In this document: positions 12,199-23,867 of the stretch, piece by piece
Position numbering within the stretch: position 1 is the first letter of the stretch
Layout of the letters: the number at the start of each line of letters is the position of its first letter
Assembly: GCF_032854445.1 (NCBI RefSeq)
Contig: NC_088299.1
Span: 14,439,608 to 14,503,607 of the forward strand
Origin: Liolophura sinensis
Taxonomy: Eukaryota; Mollusca; Polyplacophora; Chitonida; Chitonidae
Reading direction: 5' to 3'
Length of the DNA: 64,000 nucleotides
Program-made: the position numbers and the translations under genes
The notes under the pieces: generated by a model
Databases searched by the model: none
What the model was told of the DNA's origin: nothing
The model's input: the letters and a program-made list of their open reading frames with translations, nothing else

Positions 12199-12345
12199 CG
12201 TGGGAAGGTCTTCCAGTAACCTGCTGATGGTCGTGGGTTTGCCGCGGCTCCGCCTGGTTTCCTCCCACCATAATGCTGGCCGCCGTCGTATAAGTGAAAT
12301 ACTCTTGAGTACGGCGTAAAACACCAATCAGATAAATAAAAAAAT
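12199..12345 (+). mobile_element. tRNA-derived SINE (family A), 5'-truncated
   Basis: Second plus-strand copy 150 bases on: GGGAAGGTCTTCCAGTAACC, ATAATGCTGGCCGCCGTCGT, TACGGCGTAAAACACCAATC and an A-rich tail. Confidence 0.85.
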
Positions 12346-12794
12346 ATATTCGAATTCAAGCTATATCTCGATTAAATTATGGTTTCCATAGCAACCAACT
12401 CCAAACCGATGCAACTGAGAGTGTGACCTTATGTAATAATTAATGTAGTAAATTATTTATGTATTAGTATATTATGATCGCTTCTGTTCTTATACTAATT
12501 ACATGAATTACTTAAGTTATTTTACATGAACCATTTTCCGACCTGAAATAGCAATTAATATCAAACGGTTCTTTAAAGTGTAAGGACAGGTGTTTAAGGA
12601 CAGGTGACTAAGGTCATATTATATATACAGTGTCGATGTATGGAATCATGAATCATACTTAGCAATTTGGTCGCATGAGTGTAATTCGTGGTTTTGCAGT
12701 ATTTCACTGGCAGTTATGATATCGGCATCTACCTGAATTATCATCCGACATTAGATATTTGAGCGATGTTCCGTAATACAACTACCAATTTACA

Positions 12795-14095
12795 CATATT
12801 CAGGAGGACAGAAAAGTAACATATTCAGGAGAACTGAAGATTGACATATTCAAGTGGGCTGAAAATAACACGTTCAGATGGATTGGAAGTAGCATATTCA
12901 GGAAAACTGAAAACTCAGATATTCAAGAGAACTGAAAATAACTGGCCTTGTGACAGGACATTCAGGGGAGCAACATTACATTGTGACAGGACATTCAGGA
13001 GGACTAAAAATAACTGGCCTTGTGACAGGACATTCAGGGGAAGCAACATTACATTGTCATAGGACATTCAGGTAGACGGAAAACAACATTACATTGTAAC
13101 AGGATATTCAGGGGGACTGAAAATAACTGGCCTTGTGACAGGACATTCAGGGGAAGCAACATTACATTGTCATAGGACATTCAGATGGACTGAAAATAAC
13201 AATACATTGTGACAGGACATTCAGGAGGACTGAAAACAACATTACATTGTGACAGGACATTCAGGGGAGCAACATTACCTTGTCATAGGACATTCAGGTG
13301 GACTGAAAACAACATTACATTGTGACAGGACATTCAAGAGGACTGAAAACAGCTGACCTTGTGACAGTACATTCAGGGGAAGCAACATTACATTGTCAGA
13401 GAACATTCAGGTGGACTGAAAACAACATTACATCGTGACAGGACATTCAGGAGGACTGAAAGCAGCTGGCCTTGTGACAGGACATTCAGGGGAAGCAACA
13501 TCACATTGTCATAGGACATTCAGGAGGACTGAAAACAACATTACATTGTGACAATAACATTACATTGTGACATTCAGGAGGACTGAAAATAACTGGCCTT
13601 GTGACAGGACATTCAGCGGAAGCAACATCACATTGTCATAGGACATTCAGGAGGACTGAAAATAACTGGCCTTGTGACAGGACATTCAGCGGAAGCAACA
13701 TTACATTGTTATGGGACATTCAGGAGGACTGAAAATAACTGGCCTTGTGACAGGACATTCAGGGGAAGCAACATTACATTGTCATAGGACATTCAGGAGG
13801 ACTGAAAACAACATTACATTGTGACAGGACATTTAGGAGGACTGAAAACAGCTGGCCTTGTGACAGGACATTCAGGGGAAGCAACATTACATTGTCATAG
13901 GACATTCAGGTGGACTGAAAATAACTGGCCTTGTGACAGGACATTCAGGGGAAGCAACATTACATTGTCATAGGACATTCAGGAGGACTGAAAACAACAT
14001 TACATTGCGACAGGACATTTAGGAGGACTGAAAACAGCTGGCCTTGTGACAGGACATTCAGGGGAAGCAACATTACATTGTCATTGGACATTTAA
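12795..14095. repeat. Minisatellite/satellite array of three alternating monomers
   Basis: All monomers start with GGACATTCAGG. Type 1 (about 34 bases) continues GGAAGCAACATTACATTGTC. Type 2 (about 39) continues AGGACTGAAAATAACTGGCC. Type 3 (about 40) continues AGGACTGAAAACAACATTAC. They alternate in ordered blocks, so the array has higher-order structure. The left edge (12.79-12.95 kb) is degenerate. Confidence 0.9.
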
Positions 14096-15200
14096 ATATG
14101 TAGTTTGACAAAAAGCAAGCAATGGAGGACAAACAAGCAAACGAGTTTGTGAACATACGAACGAATAATTGAATAAAAAGGTCATACTGTGGCAAATGGT
14201 CTGATTTCATTTAGACCTATATTTTTAAACATCTATATATAATTAACACATCAATAACTCCTTGAATCAATAATTAATGAATGAAGACAAATTATAAGCA
14301 AAGAAAAGTCAAACAAACCTTCGTGAATAAACGAATAACTGAAATAAAAACGGACGGGTTACTTCAGCAAATTATCAAAGTTCATCTATAGCACCAACTG
14401 TTAGACAAAACCTGACGTCGAATCTATAAATTAATGAAAAATGAAAAAAATTAATAAAAACAAAAAAGTCTGTGTATAAACAAATAAATGAAATTAAACA
14501 GGTTGCCATGTGTCCACGATAAATTATATCATATATAGTTCATATTGTCACATAAGTACGGAGTAAAACACCAATCAAATAAATAAATAAATAAACAAAT
14601 ACATTTTGTCAAATACTACAAAATGTAAAACATACATACAAAACATATGAATAACAAAATGTACCAATGTGATTTGAAAATTGAAAACATGAGCAAAAGC
14701 TATAGCGAAGTGGAGAATAACTGAAGTAAACGCAGGAGTTTGCTTTAAAGGAAACGAGTTCAATCCTCCATATAGTACCGAATATACAACAAACCTTAAA
14801 AACAAAACAAAGAAGTGACGACAAACAAAAAAAAATTTTAAAAAGTAAGCAAATATACTAGCCCATATGAAAGCAAAAGAGAACAAATAACTGCCTAAAA
14901 GGAAACCAGACTAGATCAAAATTCATCTTTCCATATAGAGGCTGTATACCAAATGTGAAACAAAACTTACCAATACCTTATTTGAATGTAATCAACTTAT
15001 TACAAATAAACAGTGGTGAAAATAACTAACAAAACAAAAGAATGGACGAATGGATAATACATGTAGATAAATGGGTGATAAAGTTATTATTAGTCTGGTA
15101 TAATACATATTGTACAGAAATGTAAATATACAGATATATACAGAAAAATTATACAACAGTATATCGATGAATAAGCACACAATTTGTTTGAAAAAAAATG
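14096..15200. repeat. Diverged dispersed repeats
   Basis: Repeated phrases such as ACCGAATGTGAAACAAAAC-like, GAATAACTGAAATAAA-like and AACAAGCAA recur at roughly 150-250 base spacing, echoing the 270-bp unit at 9.5 and 11.4 kb. A family A SINE 3' end (TACGGAGTAAAACACCAATC plus AAAT) is at 14553-14602. No coding sequence is supported. Confidence 0.5.
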
Positions 15201-15985
15201 TATGGATGATATAAGGATAGGCACATTTTCTGAAAGCAAGAAGGCGGTATCAACCTATTTTTAAAAATTAAAAAAAAAAAAAGACAATTACCTAAATTGC
15301 TGTAGGATTAAAATATCGGGATTTCGTTTAAATATATCATTAAAAAAATGGGTTGATTTAGGGTTTAACGCCACATCCATTGACAGTATTTCAGCCATGT
15401 TGTTCGCGAACACCTTGAAGGGATGATCAAAAGGACTGACTAGAGAACTGTCTAACAGAATGAGCTAGAAAATATGTTTATGTAGTTAAAGCAAAAAGCA
15501 ACCTTAGTGTAGAGATGATATATTTCAAGTTTCGTGAAAGATAAAACAGCAGTTTACGAGGACCCTTGGTAACAACATTTTTAGTACAGGATTGACCCCC
15601 AAGTGACCTTGGCCTTCAACATGACTACAACTTGCATGAAACAAATTTCCCTGATCTGTGTCACATGATTTGAAATAGAGAAGCAAACTATAGGCATACT
15701 ATCTGAGTGCAAAGATAGAAAATTTAGAAGATTTGAAGGAAGCAGTTTTGTCTGAGTTGTGTGATTGATCTATATATAATCAATCCGTCACATGTTTCAC
15801 GTATTCGTGCGACTCGAACAGCCACACTATAAACGTAACGTGTAAACCTGAGGAGCAGCATATACTGTCAAAAAATTATGTGTCGTCACATGACCGTAAT
15901 GCATGTGCTCTCGTCTTTTCTGTTGTCACTTGTACGTGTATATACATGCCTGGCTCGGATTCCTCGCCAGCTCGAAAAATTAGAG
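15201..15985. other. Intergenic DNA, nothing firmly recognised
   Basis: Contains a weak SINE-like TTTAGGGTTTAACGCCAC at about 15356. No exon is supported. Confidence 0.45.
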
Positions 15986-15989
15986 CGCT

Positions 15990-16118
15990 GAGGCCACTTG
16001 CACGATGCCATTGTAGGCCAAGTTAATTGTAACTACCATGGTGACAAATGTTAAAAACATATGTTGCCATGGTAGTTACGGTCAAAGCCTACAATCGCTT
16101 TGTGGAAGAGGCCCTAGT
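15990..16118. mobile_element. Foldback (MITE-like) element with palindromic CCATGG core
   Basis: Two arms of about 55 bases pair with mismatches: GAGGCCACTTGCACGATGCC / CCATTGTAGGC / TAACTACCATGGTGACA on the left, and the inverse GTTGCCATGGTAGTTAC / GCCTACAATCG / TTTGTGGAAGAGGCC on the right. The loop is about 16 bases. The superfamily cannot be assigned without clear target-site duplications. Confidence 0.65.
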
Positions 16119-16124
16119 ATAGAA

Positions 16125-16268
16125 GCAACTGATGTAAGGCCCGTCACCAAAGAAGTCGCGTGTTCGAATCCAGCTCTCGCCATGTTTTTCAGGTGTGTGG
16201 CGAATGGCATTCTTCCACTATATATGTTCACATCTTGAGTACGGTGTTAAACATCCAACAAATACACA
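16125..16268 (+). mobile_element. tRNA-derived SINE remnant
   Basis: Contains a good RNA polymerase III B box (GTGTTCGAATCC, 16160-16171) and ends with the SINE tail phrase CTTGAGTACGGTGTTAAACA. No convincing A box or cloverleaf, so it is not a functional tRNA gene. Confidence 0.6.
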
Positions 16269-18013
16269 ATTTTTGTGCAAATTCACGTTATCATTAATTC
16301 TCAACATGTACGATTGAGTGCAATTCACCAGTTATGTTAACAACTCTTATAATTATACATATCATCGTTGAATTTGAATTGAAAGGTCGAGGCGTATGTA
16401 TAAATGATAATAAAACTTTTTGTCTTTTGCATGTGAAATATCATGAAAAGGTAATACATTTAAACAATCAAACAATCCGAATATAAAGGTGAAAAGTGGA
16501 ATACCTGCAAAGCATATGACAACATGCTTTAACGGATAGACTCCCGTACAAACATTTATCAATCTTGATGGAAAGCGACACTCTATAGGGCCTAGTCACG
16601 ACTCAGTTACAAATATCTTCATCCAACATCAACTAGGTCCTTTTTTCGCTCCTGTAAACAATTCGAATTGTAGTACTATATTGTACTTACATGTACACCC
16701 ACCATGCATTGTGGGACACGTATGATGCCTATCTTACGTGATACACTGGCACTAGCTCGAGCAGCCTGAATAGGGTATTGTCCAAAGGATGGATATTCAG
16801 TGTCAAACCGGTGTACTGACTGACTCCAGGGCTGGTCACCTCGCACATATGCATGCCGCACATTTTTTCTGTACTATCTATGTCTCCGCCCACATTCATC
16901 TTTGCCTCTTTTTTTTTTTTTTTTTTTCTTTTTTTTTTAATGCATATTTTGGTTCTCTTTGTTTTGTTTCTATGACAACGCATATCGTTATGATAACCTA
17001 CTTATGTCTAATATTCACATGTCCATATATTATATTGCTTAATGTTGTAATGTTGCGAAAGTTTAAGGAAAGGTAAATGACTCATTCAGTCCACACCACA
17101 AGATGTGGCTTGCAGAGGAGGGAAAGCATCAAGGTTATACAGGAAATGGACGGAATTTCGAAATAATGTCAACAGTTTGGACGAAATTGAATTTAAATAG
17201 GCCACTGTGCCCTAATATGACCTTTTTCGGAGGGGGGGGGGGAGGGGTTTCGAAATAGTTTCCAACTCCCACACATGTATCGACAACCCTGGTCGTTCCC
17301 ATTTGTAAACTTTCGCAATGAGTCTGTAAATGCAAATATCTCCACAATGACTTGTACTGCAGCCGAATCTCTTTCTGGTGCATTTTGAGGGCGCTTAATT
17401 GCGAAACCTTCTTGGTGAATTTCCACTCGGTTTTGTGCTCTGCAGAAGTATAGCTGGAGCTTTTTATTTTGCTGTGATCACTTCTTGTACTTTATGGACG
17501 TGTAATATATCAGCCATGAAGAAATAGTATATTTTGGCATGCTCATCAGTTATCTTGGAAATTACCGGCCTTGTATATATATCATATCTGTTGTGATGTC
17601 AGCAGTGTATGCTATATTCGGAATACATAGGAAGGTAAGTCATAATCAAGGATTACAGTCTTAAGGATACTTTTTCTTTAAATATTTTATTTGTTAATCA
17701 AAGGGAACAGTTTGCTAAGATCAGACACCGTAAACACTACATATCTGTTCAATCACATGCTTCCAATACTAGACATAATTCAGACAAAGTAGTTTTATAA
17801 CATATTCTTCTCGTTTTGTAATTGATACTTCATTATATATACCAAGCAGGAACACAGATGAATGTCTTAATCTGAAATATTGTCATATAGGTTTTCAAAT
17901 AAACCATAATCACTTGGCAGAATCAGTACAATTAAGCATGGGTATATATACATGTACAATGTAAATATATATAGAACACCTCTGCATTCTGTTTATATAA
18001 GCATTTTCACATA

Positions 18014-18016
<3 letters not shown>
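16269..18016. other. Intergenic DNA with homopolymer tracts
   Basis: Contains a T-rich tract (16911-16939) and a G-run (17233-17248). No exon is supported. Confidence 0.5.

Positions 18017-18102
<86 letters not shown>
18017..18102. repeat. (TA)n microsatellite
   Basis: About 43 uninterrupted TA units. Confidence 0.95.
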
Positions 18103-18103
<1 letters not shown>

Positions 18104-21100
18104 GTCTAGCAAGTAGCACAGATTCACAAAATATTTTATCAAAAGAAAAACCACATGCCCTCAGAAAACAATTTTATCAGCATAAAACTTACATGGATAT
18201 TAAAAACTGGTAACCTAATTCTAAAACAAGTTCTACAGAAACACCAAGCATATATATATATATATAGGTATGCAGATATTATATAAGTATAAACAAAACA
18301 GTGTCAGCTGTTCCCCGGGAAACATATATTACCAACTACTATAGTTCATCTATATCCTAGTAAGTTTGGTTCATTAGACTCTGATTGCTGCTGTGTATAA
18401 CATGACAATATGCACACACGATGTTATACACTGCGATTAAATGGTGACTGCACGAATTAATAATTAGTACCCCAAAAAATATCTGCCTACTGACACAGAA
18501 ATTATAGCGCCCAACGAATTTGAAGTGAACGTAGATGTACATGTGCATATACAGCTCCTAATTGTTACATTCCTCTCTGCTCTAAATTGTGCAAATATGT
18601 ATTTACTGATTTTCGTGAAATCAGTTCATTTTTCTATTTGCAAATATATGTATATATGTATATGCAAAATTTATACTTCAAAAAAATTACCTGAACGTAT
18701 ATATAATGATAATATAATTGTCTGTCAGTATAGCGTCAACATGCTTGTCTTTTGTATATTTCTGTTTTATTTGCATATATAACACCCTCCTCAGTTTTCG
18801 TGCTCTCAGTTTCTCTGCATTTCATTAATATGGGACTAAGTATATCTATTTATTGATTTTAGTAGAAAGTATTTTGAATTTTTCTCATTGATTACATTGG
18901 TTATACGATTCCTTGCAGAGAGGCTTCTGGTAAATTTGTAGCCATTTTATGCATGCATGTTGAGGGCGTATGGCTTCAATATTACCATGAAATGAAAACT
19001 GTGAAACATGGCTTTCACTTGGGTATGTACTAAATGTAATTTTTCTCGTGAGAATATATAGTTATTGAAAATGTGTTTACATTTGTTGTACATATATATA
19101 TGTATATATATAAAACGTGTGTGGTCTCCTTTTCTGTTCTCTTGTTTTTAATCTAATTTTACTGTTTGTCCACATAGACATTTGAATACATATATGTATA
19201 GCCGAATGTATCACATCCTATGTCATATATGTTTTTTTTATTATTTTTGTTTTTGTTTTTTAATGCATATAATATGTTGCGTGTTTCAAAGTATGTGGAT
19301 TTGAACCTTGCATTTTCTTTCTTGTCTGTGACAGGTTTCCCCCAAATGTCTCTACTAATATTACTGATTTGTTCAGTGTCTATATTCCCGCCCCTGTATG
19401 TGTGACTACATGAAATGTAGAGCAACAATAAATTATTTCAACCAAAACAATTTCCCTTGTGTTCTTTCTCTAAAAGTGTGTGTGCATATATATATTCCTG
19501 CTGTACGATACCAACGTCTGGTAAACGTTTTTCACTTGCGAAAAATTACTCTTTTTGTAGAAAAATGCGTTATAAAGTTGTTACCTGTGTATATCAGTGT
19601 GTGTACGGCATTTCTCTGAAGATGTGGCCAGGATTTGTTATACCACATTATAATATTTATTCTTTAGAAGTCAATCTTGGCTTAAAGAATAATGCAAAAA
19701 TTTCCATGAACAAATCGATCCACCGAAGCCATGTTATTCTGTTTTCAGATTCGAATACTTGAGAAACCGCGCCAGAGATCTTAACAAATATGTAAAATAC
19801 ACCACTCAAGAGTGACCAACCTTCACGTCCATATATACATGCAGGTGGCAATTTATTTGGCTAATCCTATCTACACAACTGGACCGAATATCTGACAGCT
19901 CGTCAGCCAAGGATGAGAAGGATGCTTCTTGTCCCTCTACATAAAACATTAATATACTTTCCTCTTTTTTTCTCTCTCTCTTTCAGACTTTTTTTTAATT
20001 TTTGTTCATTTTTTTTCGCTGTTTTTTTTTTTTTTGCGTTTAATTTTTTGCTTTTTTTTTGCTTTTTTTTCTTATTCTAATATTACAACCCCCTCCCAGC
20101 CGTAAAACCCAAATTTTCCTATTTTTTGCGCATTTTGAATTCCATTTTGTCGTGCAGAAGGGGCAAATCACTTACCCTGTGTTTTACACTTACGTTTGCG
20201 TTCTGTTGATATTTAGAAAGACCATGTTTGAATTATATCTTCCCCATTTGACCAGACCGAGTGAAGATTGGGACTTAAGGCCACACGAGCACCCATAGTT
20301 TCAGGGAAGACGGCGGCGATTATTTGAGGACAGCAGTAGACCTGTCTGCATGCGGCTCGCTCACGGGGGCTCACTGCCGTTATACTTCGTCGGACTCTCT
20401 TTGACTCTCACCCTCTTCTACCGCCCTTCTTCATACCTCTTTCTCTACCTGAAGCCAAGTTGTCATTGAAAAAAACATCTCGCTGAGTCAGCAAAACTGT
20501 CAGCTATGTAAATGCCTATTATAACAATGGCTAATAACATAATTCCTTGTATAGCCGACAAAAATACAGCCGCTCAGCTCCCTCTTACATAACCTAATAA
20601 GCCGCATAAAACTCGTGAATGACCCTGCAAAACAGCCAGCTACCTATACACGAGCGCTAAATAAACTGATTGCCGCCATATTGGATGGTTTTAACAAGCG
20701 TGCGTAAAATACACTATGCGAGAGTGGGCGTGTATATACAACTATTCCCAAAGAACTTGTAAGCCAGCTACTACAAGGTTGAAAACTTAACATTGGCCCC
20801 ATTTAAACTTTTGAAAAAATGTAATTTTGCAATGCAAATCATAGACCTTTATCTCCTTGCATGTACCAGATTTAGACACTATTTCAACGAATTAATTCAT
20901 TTGGGCGAAGCAGCGCGCATAAAACCATCCATTATGTACGTAAATATAGGTATATCCTTATATCCAATAAAACCACAAATGCCAGATTTTCGTGAACTAC
21001 ACATCATTCTATATTATAGGATATATAATTTCAGATCATAACATATTAACAATGGCTGAACAACAAACCAGTATAACAAGTGAGTTACACCTGGATTGCA

Positions 21101-21408
21101 CTGCAGCCGTGCTAACTGTACAACCTATGTCCTTCGCCTTTCATCGCATCTTAGTTTTAAAATATATCAAATATTGATACAAAACTGGTGATATCGAACG
21201 AAGGACAATGGATAAAAAGTAAGTAATAAACGTTTTAGTATGGCACTGGCAAAAATGATTTACTTTCTCATAGAAATGTTTATGAAAACAATTGAAATGT
21301 TTCAAAGTCAGCTCATGAAAGAGAAAGTAGGCCGTCACAGACGTGTTGTCCACAATAGCTGAAATGTCACTCTCATTGTTTGTATGTACACTACACCTAT
21401 TCAAGGTG
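18103..21408. other. Gene-poor DNA downstream of C/EBP
   Basis: No exon or clear repeat found. The right few hundred bases should hold the C/EBP 3' UTR (minus strand). Poly-T stretches occur near 19.97-20.08 kb. The nearest minus-strand AATAAA I see is about 1.5 kb past the stop codon, so the 3' end is uncertain. Confidence 0.45.
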
Positions 21409-22245
21409 TCATTTTTGTAGGACTGACTCAAAGTCTGCTGGTAATGCTGCTCCAACATTTAAAAATAAACTTTTCAAAACGTTCAGTTCTTTCGACAGCA
21501 AGTCGACTTTCTTTTGCAAGCGTTCGTTCTCGTCAGTTAATGTCTTAACCCGTCCTTCTGTCTCGGCTTGACGTTGCTTCGCTTTTGTGCGACTTTTTCT
21601 CACAGCTATATTGTTCCTTGCTCTCTTCTCCACATACTCTTCGCTACCCTTGGCTGGAAAGCGTTTCTTGGACTTGCCCTTTCTGGTTGGGCCCGGGGCA
21701 GGGTCTTTAGCGGTGGACGGACCCTGCACTGCAGACTCGGTCCTAGGCGTTAGCTCTAACTCGTCCTCGAAACTCAGTAAGCTGCACGATTGGATATCGT
21801 CGGGCTTTTCGTCTTTCACAAAGTTCGCGCCCGTATAGTTGAGCAAGGCTTGAATGTCCACTGAGTTTTCAGTTGTCAGATCGAAGTTCCTGGGAATAGC
21901 CGGTTCCTCTGGTTGCATGAACAGCTGGACCGGGGGCATCTGTGGAACAGTTTGATAAGTGGCTGCTGTTTCTTGGGCCTGGTTAAAAATACCCAGGTTT
22001 ACAGTTGTCAAGTCACTTACTGTGGTCGGTTGAGTATTAACTGGCGGTGCAGTAGATGTGACAGCGACTGGGTTGGGCACACCAGGTGCCGGATTGAGTA
22101 TATATGGTTCAAAATCAAAGGCAATCTCTTGTGGATCCAGGTCGAGTACGTTAGTGTGATCGTCGGTGAAAATCGAGTGGTTGTCACGGGTCTTCTTCCC
22201 GCCGTATTCTCGGGGATCCGATTCATACATCAGTGGGGAACCCAT
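21409..22245 (-). CDS. CEBP: CCAAT/enhancer-binding protein (C/EBP), intronless bZIP transcription factor
   Basis: A 278-residue frame with a C-terminal C/EBP-type bZIP. The basic region is at about 202-224 (EEYVEKRARNNIAVRKSRTK; the NNxAVRKSR signature is complete). The leucine zipper is at about 231-262 (TLTDENERL..LLSKELNVLKSLF). The N-terminal part is acidic and Q/P/T-rich with a DLDPQEIAFDFEPY block, as expected of an activation domain; T166-P167 is a possible proline-directed phosphosite. It would dimerise and bind ATTGCGCAAT-like sites in the nucleus. No intron interrupts the frame, as is usual in this family. The first ATG is at 22245, but the frame is open 44 more codons upstream (to 22377) without an ATG and passes an acceptor-like TTTTACAG, so an upstream exon could supply a longer N-terminus. 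The neighbour, head to head, is C/EBP-gamma. Confidence 0.92.
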   Translation of the reverse strand: MGSPLMYESDPREYGGKKTRDNHSIFTDDHTNVLDLDPQEIAFDFEPYILNPAPGVPNPVAVTSTAPPVNTQPTTVSDLTTVNLGIFNQAQETAATYQTVPQMPPVQLFMQPEEPAIPRNFDLTTENSVDIQALLNYTGANFVKDEKPDDIQSCSLLSFEDELELTPRTESAVQGPSTAKDPAPGPTRKGKSKKRFPAKGSEEYVEKRARNNIAVRKSRTKAKQRQAETEGRVKTLTDENERLQKKVDLLSKELNVLKSLFLNVGAALPADFESVLQK

Positions 22246-22444
22246 GGGCGAGTTCGACTTGTCGCTCTGACATGACGGAGAGAATAAATAGTCTTCTAAA
22301 GAAAAACGATGCGCGTCGGTAGCGTCCAGCGTGGGAGAAATGGTCAGTACTGTAAAATATGAAGATTTGATCAGCTGTCAGTCACTGAGTGTTCAGATTT
22401 GAGGCACCCGGCCCGGTAAGGGATTCGTTCTCACCGGTCGCTAT

Positions 22445-22454
22445 ATTGCGAAAT
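22445..22454. promoter_or_regulatory. Candidate C/EBP binding site upstream of C/EBP
   Basis: ATTGCGAAAT differs by one base from the palindrome ATTGCGCAAT. It lies about 200 bases upstream of the first ATG of C/EBP, so autoregulation is possible. Motif match only. Confidence 0.4.
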
Positions 22455-22523
22455 GCAACCTTTCGTCACCCCGTTAAGAACTGCACTTGCCAGTTACATA
22501 TCACGTCGCGACCGAATCACTCC

Positions 22524-22537
22524 CTTAATATACGTCA
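22524..22537 (-). promoter_or_regulatory. Candidate core promoter of C/EBP: CRE half-site joined to a TATA-like element
   Basis: On the minus strand TGACGT (22537-22532) runs straight into TATATTAAG. It lies about 280 bases upstream of the first ATG, a sensible distance for a transcription start near 22.49-22.50 kb. Confidence 0.45.
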
Positions 22538-22699
22538 ATGTTCCCCAAAATAAAAGAGCCTTACGAATTTCAACATACTTGCTATTCAGATCTAGGACGA
22601 GAATAGATCAAATCGAGAGCACTGACAAGATACGTTGCAGGTACTATTGAGAACTATTTTTCTTGGCGGATGTTGGAATTCCTCTAGCGTTATGCGGTT

Positions 22700-22709
22700 C
22701 TATTTTTAG
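22700..22709. promoter_or_regulatory. Candidate MEF2 site
   Basis: CTATTTTTAG (CTAAAAATAG on the other strand) fits the MEF2 consensus exactly. It lies between the distal CRE cluster and the presumed C/EBP core promoter. Confidence 0.3.
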
Positions 22710-22802
22710 GGCATTTCATCACAATCGCGTGCTCTGGTTGGGTTGTCCGAATTTTCACCTCTTAAAATAGACATTACCACGGCATCCCTGAATTAAGTCC
22801 GC

Positions 22803-22828
22803 TGACGTATCTCTGACGTAAATGACGT
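22803..22828. promoter_or_regulatory. Triple CRE (TGACGT) cluster upstream of C/EBP
   Basis: Three TGACGT motifs at 22803, 22814 and 22823, spaced 11 and 9 bases, close to one helical turn; the last is TGACGTCG. They are CREB/ATF-type sites by motif and lie in the region shared by the two divergent C/EBP-family genes. Confidence 0.5.
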
Positions 22829-23602
22829 CGTACTTTTCCATGGTAGGTTTATAAAATCTCACAGATTTAATTTTAACAGAATTTATTAATTTATTCCAAA
22901 AAATTTTCTAAGATATTTCGAGATGTTAAATAAAATGTGTTTTCGCATCAGTATTTTTTCGAATGACATGAGGGGATTTTCCTTCACCAGGGAGCTGTCT
23001 TTGGATTTTCGATAAATCTACCTTTTCATTGGTTTAAATTGTCCCATTCAACTTCCCGTATTGCGTCAAGCTTACAAATATCATCCACATATATATATGC
23101 GTTTGTAGTATTACGTTTGTTGCTTTTTTACTCAAAACAAAAGAAGATGAAACTGAATTTTGCTGAAGTTTTTACATTGACCAGTGTTTACACTGGACAG
23201 TGAGATGCTAATTTGTTTGATTCAATTGTAAATCGATTACTTTGTATACATATCCCCAAAATATGTGGTGAATTTTCGGTTGTGTGTCAACTGAGATCGC
23301 GAGAGTGAGCTCGTGAAACTGAGAGACAGAGAAATTAGGATCAGCGTCATTCACCCTCAGGTAACTACGCATGTCGGCTGTTTCCTCTGAATAAGTTTGT
23401 TGCATCATGTCATCAAAAGATTTGTAGAGCAATTTATTTGGGTAGCGAAAAAAAAGTTTTACCATCAAGTATTTTCTCTAGTTTAAAATACGCTTTTAAA
23501 AAATGATAAGCTTAGATGATTTAATTGCATTTACTCAGATCATGATTGTAGGATAACATTACAGTTAACCAGAGTAGAAAAGTCCCACTCTTATGTTTTT
23601 TA
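22829..23602. other. Intergenic DNA between C/EBP and C/EBP-gamma
   Basis: AT-rich, no exon supported. It should contain the C/EBP-gamma promoter or first non-coding exon, which I could not place. Confidence 0.4.
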
Positions 23603-23760
23603 TTTATTTGCTTGATGTTTTACACAGTACTCAAGAAGATTTCACTTATACAATGGCAACCACAGCGTTATGGTGAAAGGAAAACTGGGCAGAGCCCAGA
23701 GGAATCCGATGACCATCCGCAGGTTGTTGGTAGACCTTCCCAAGTACACCCAGAGAGGAA
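23603..23760 (-). mobile_element. tRNA-derived SINE (family A), diverged
   Basis: The inverse of the family A 3' half: TTATTTGCTTGATGTTTTAC, TACTCAAGAAGATTTCACTT, GGGCAGAGCCCAGAGGAA, GACCATCCGCAGGTTG. It lies about 60 bases upstream of the C/EBP-gamma acceptor. Confidence 0.8.
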
Positions 23761-23867
23761 CTTATGCTTATGCTTTCATTGGACACTTTATGTTGTTCCG
23801 CTTTTAATAAAGAAATATCCTCTTTGACAGAATGAGCTGAAGCCGAAGCTTACGTGTACAGGATGAG

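Noticed and set aside
16125-16268. Possible tRNA gene because of a good B box
   Set aside because: No A box at proper spacing and no closing acceptor stem; it ends in a SINE tail.
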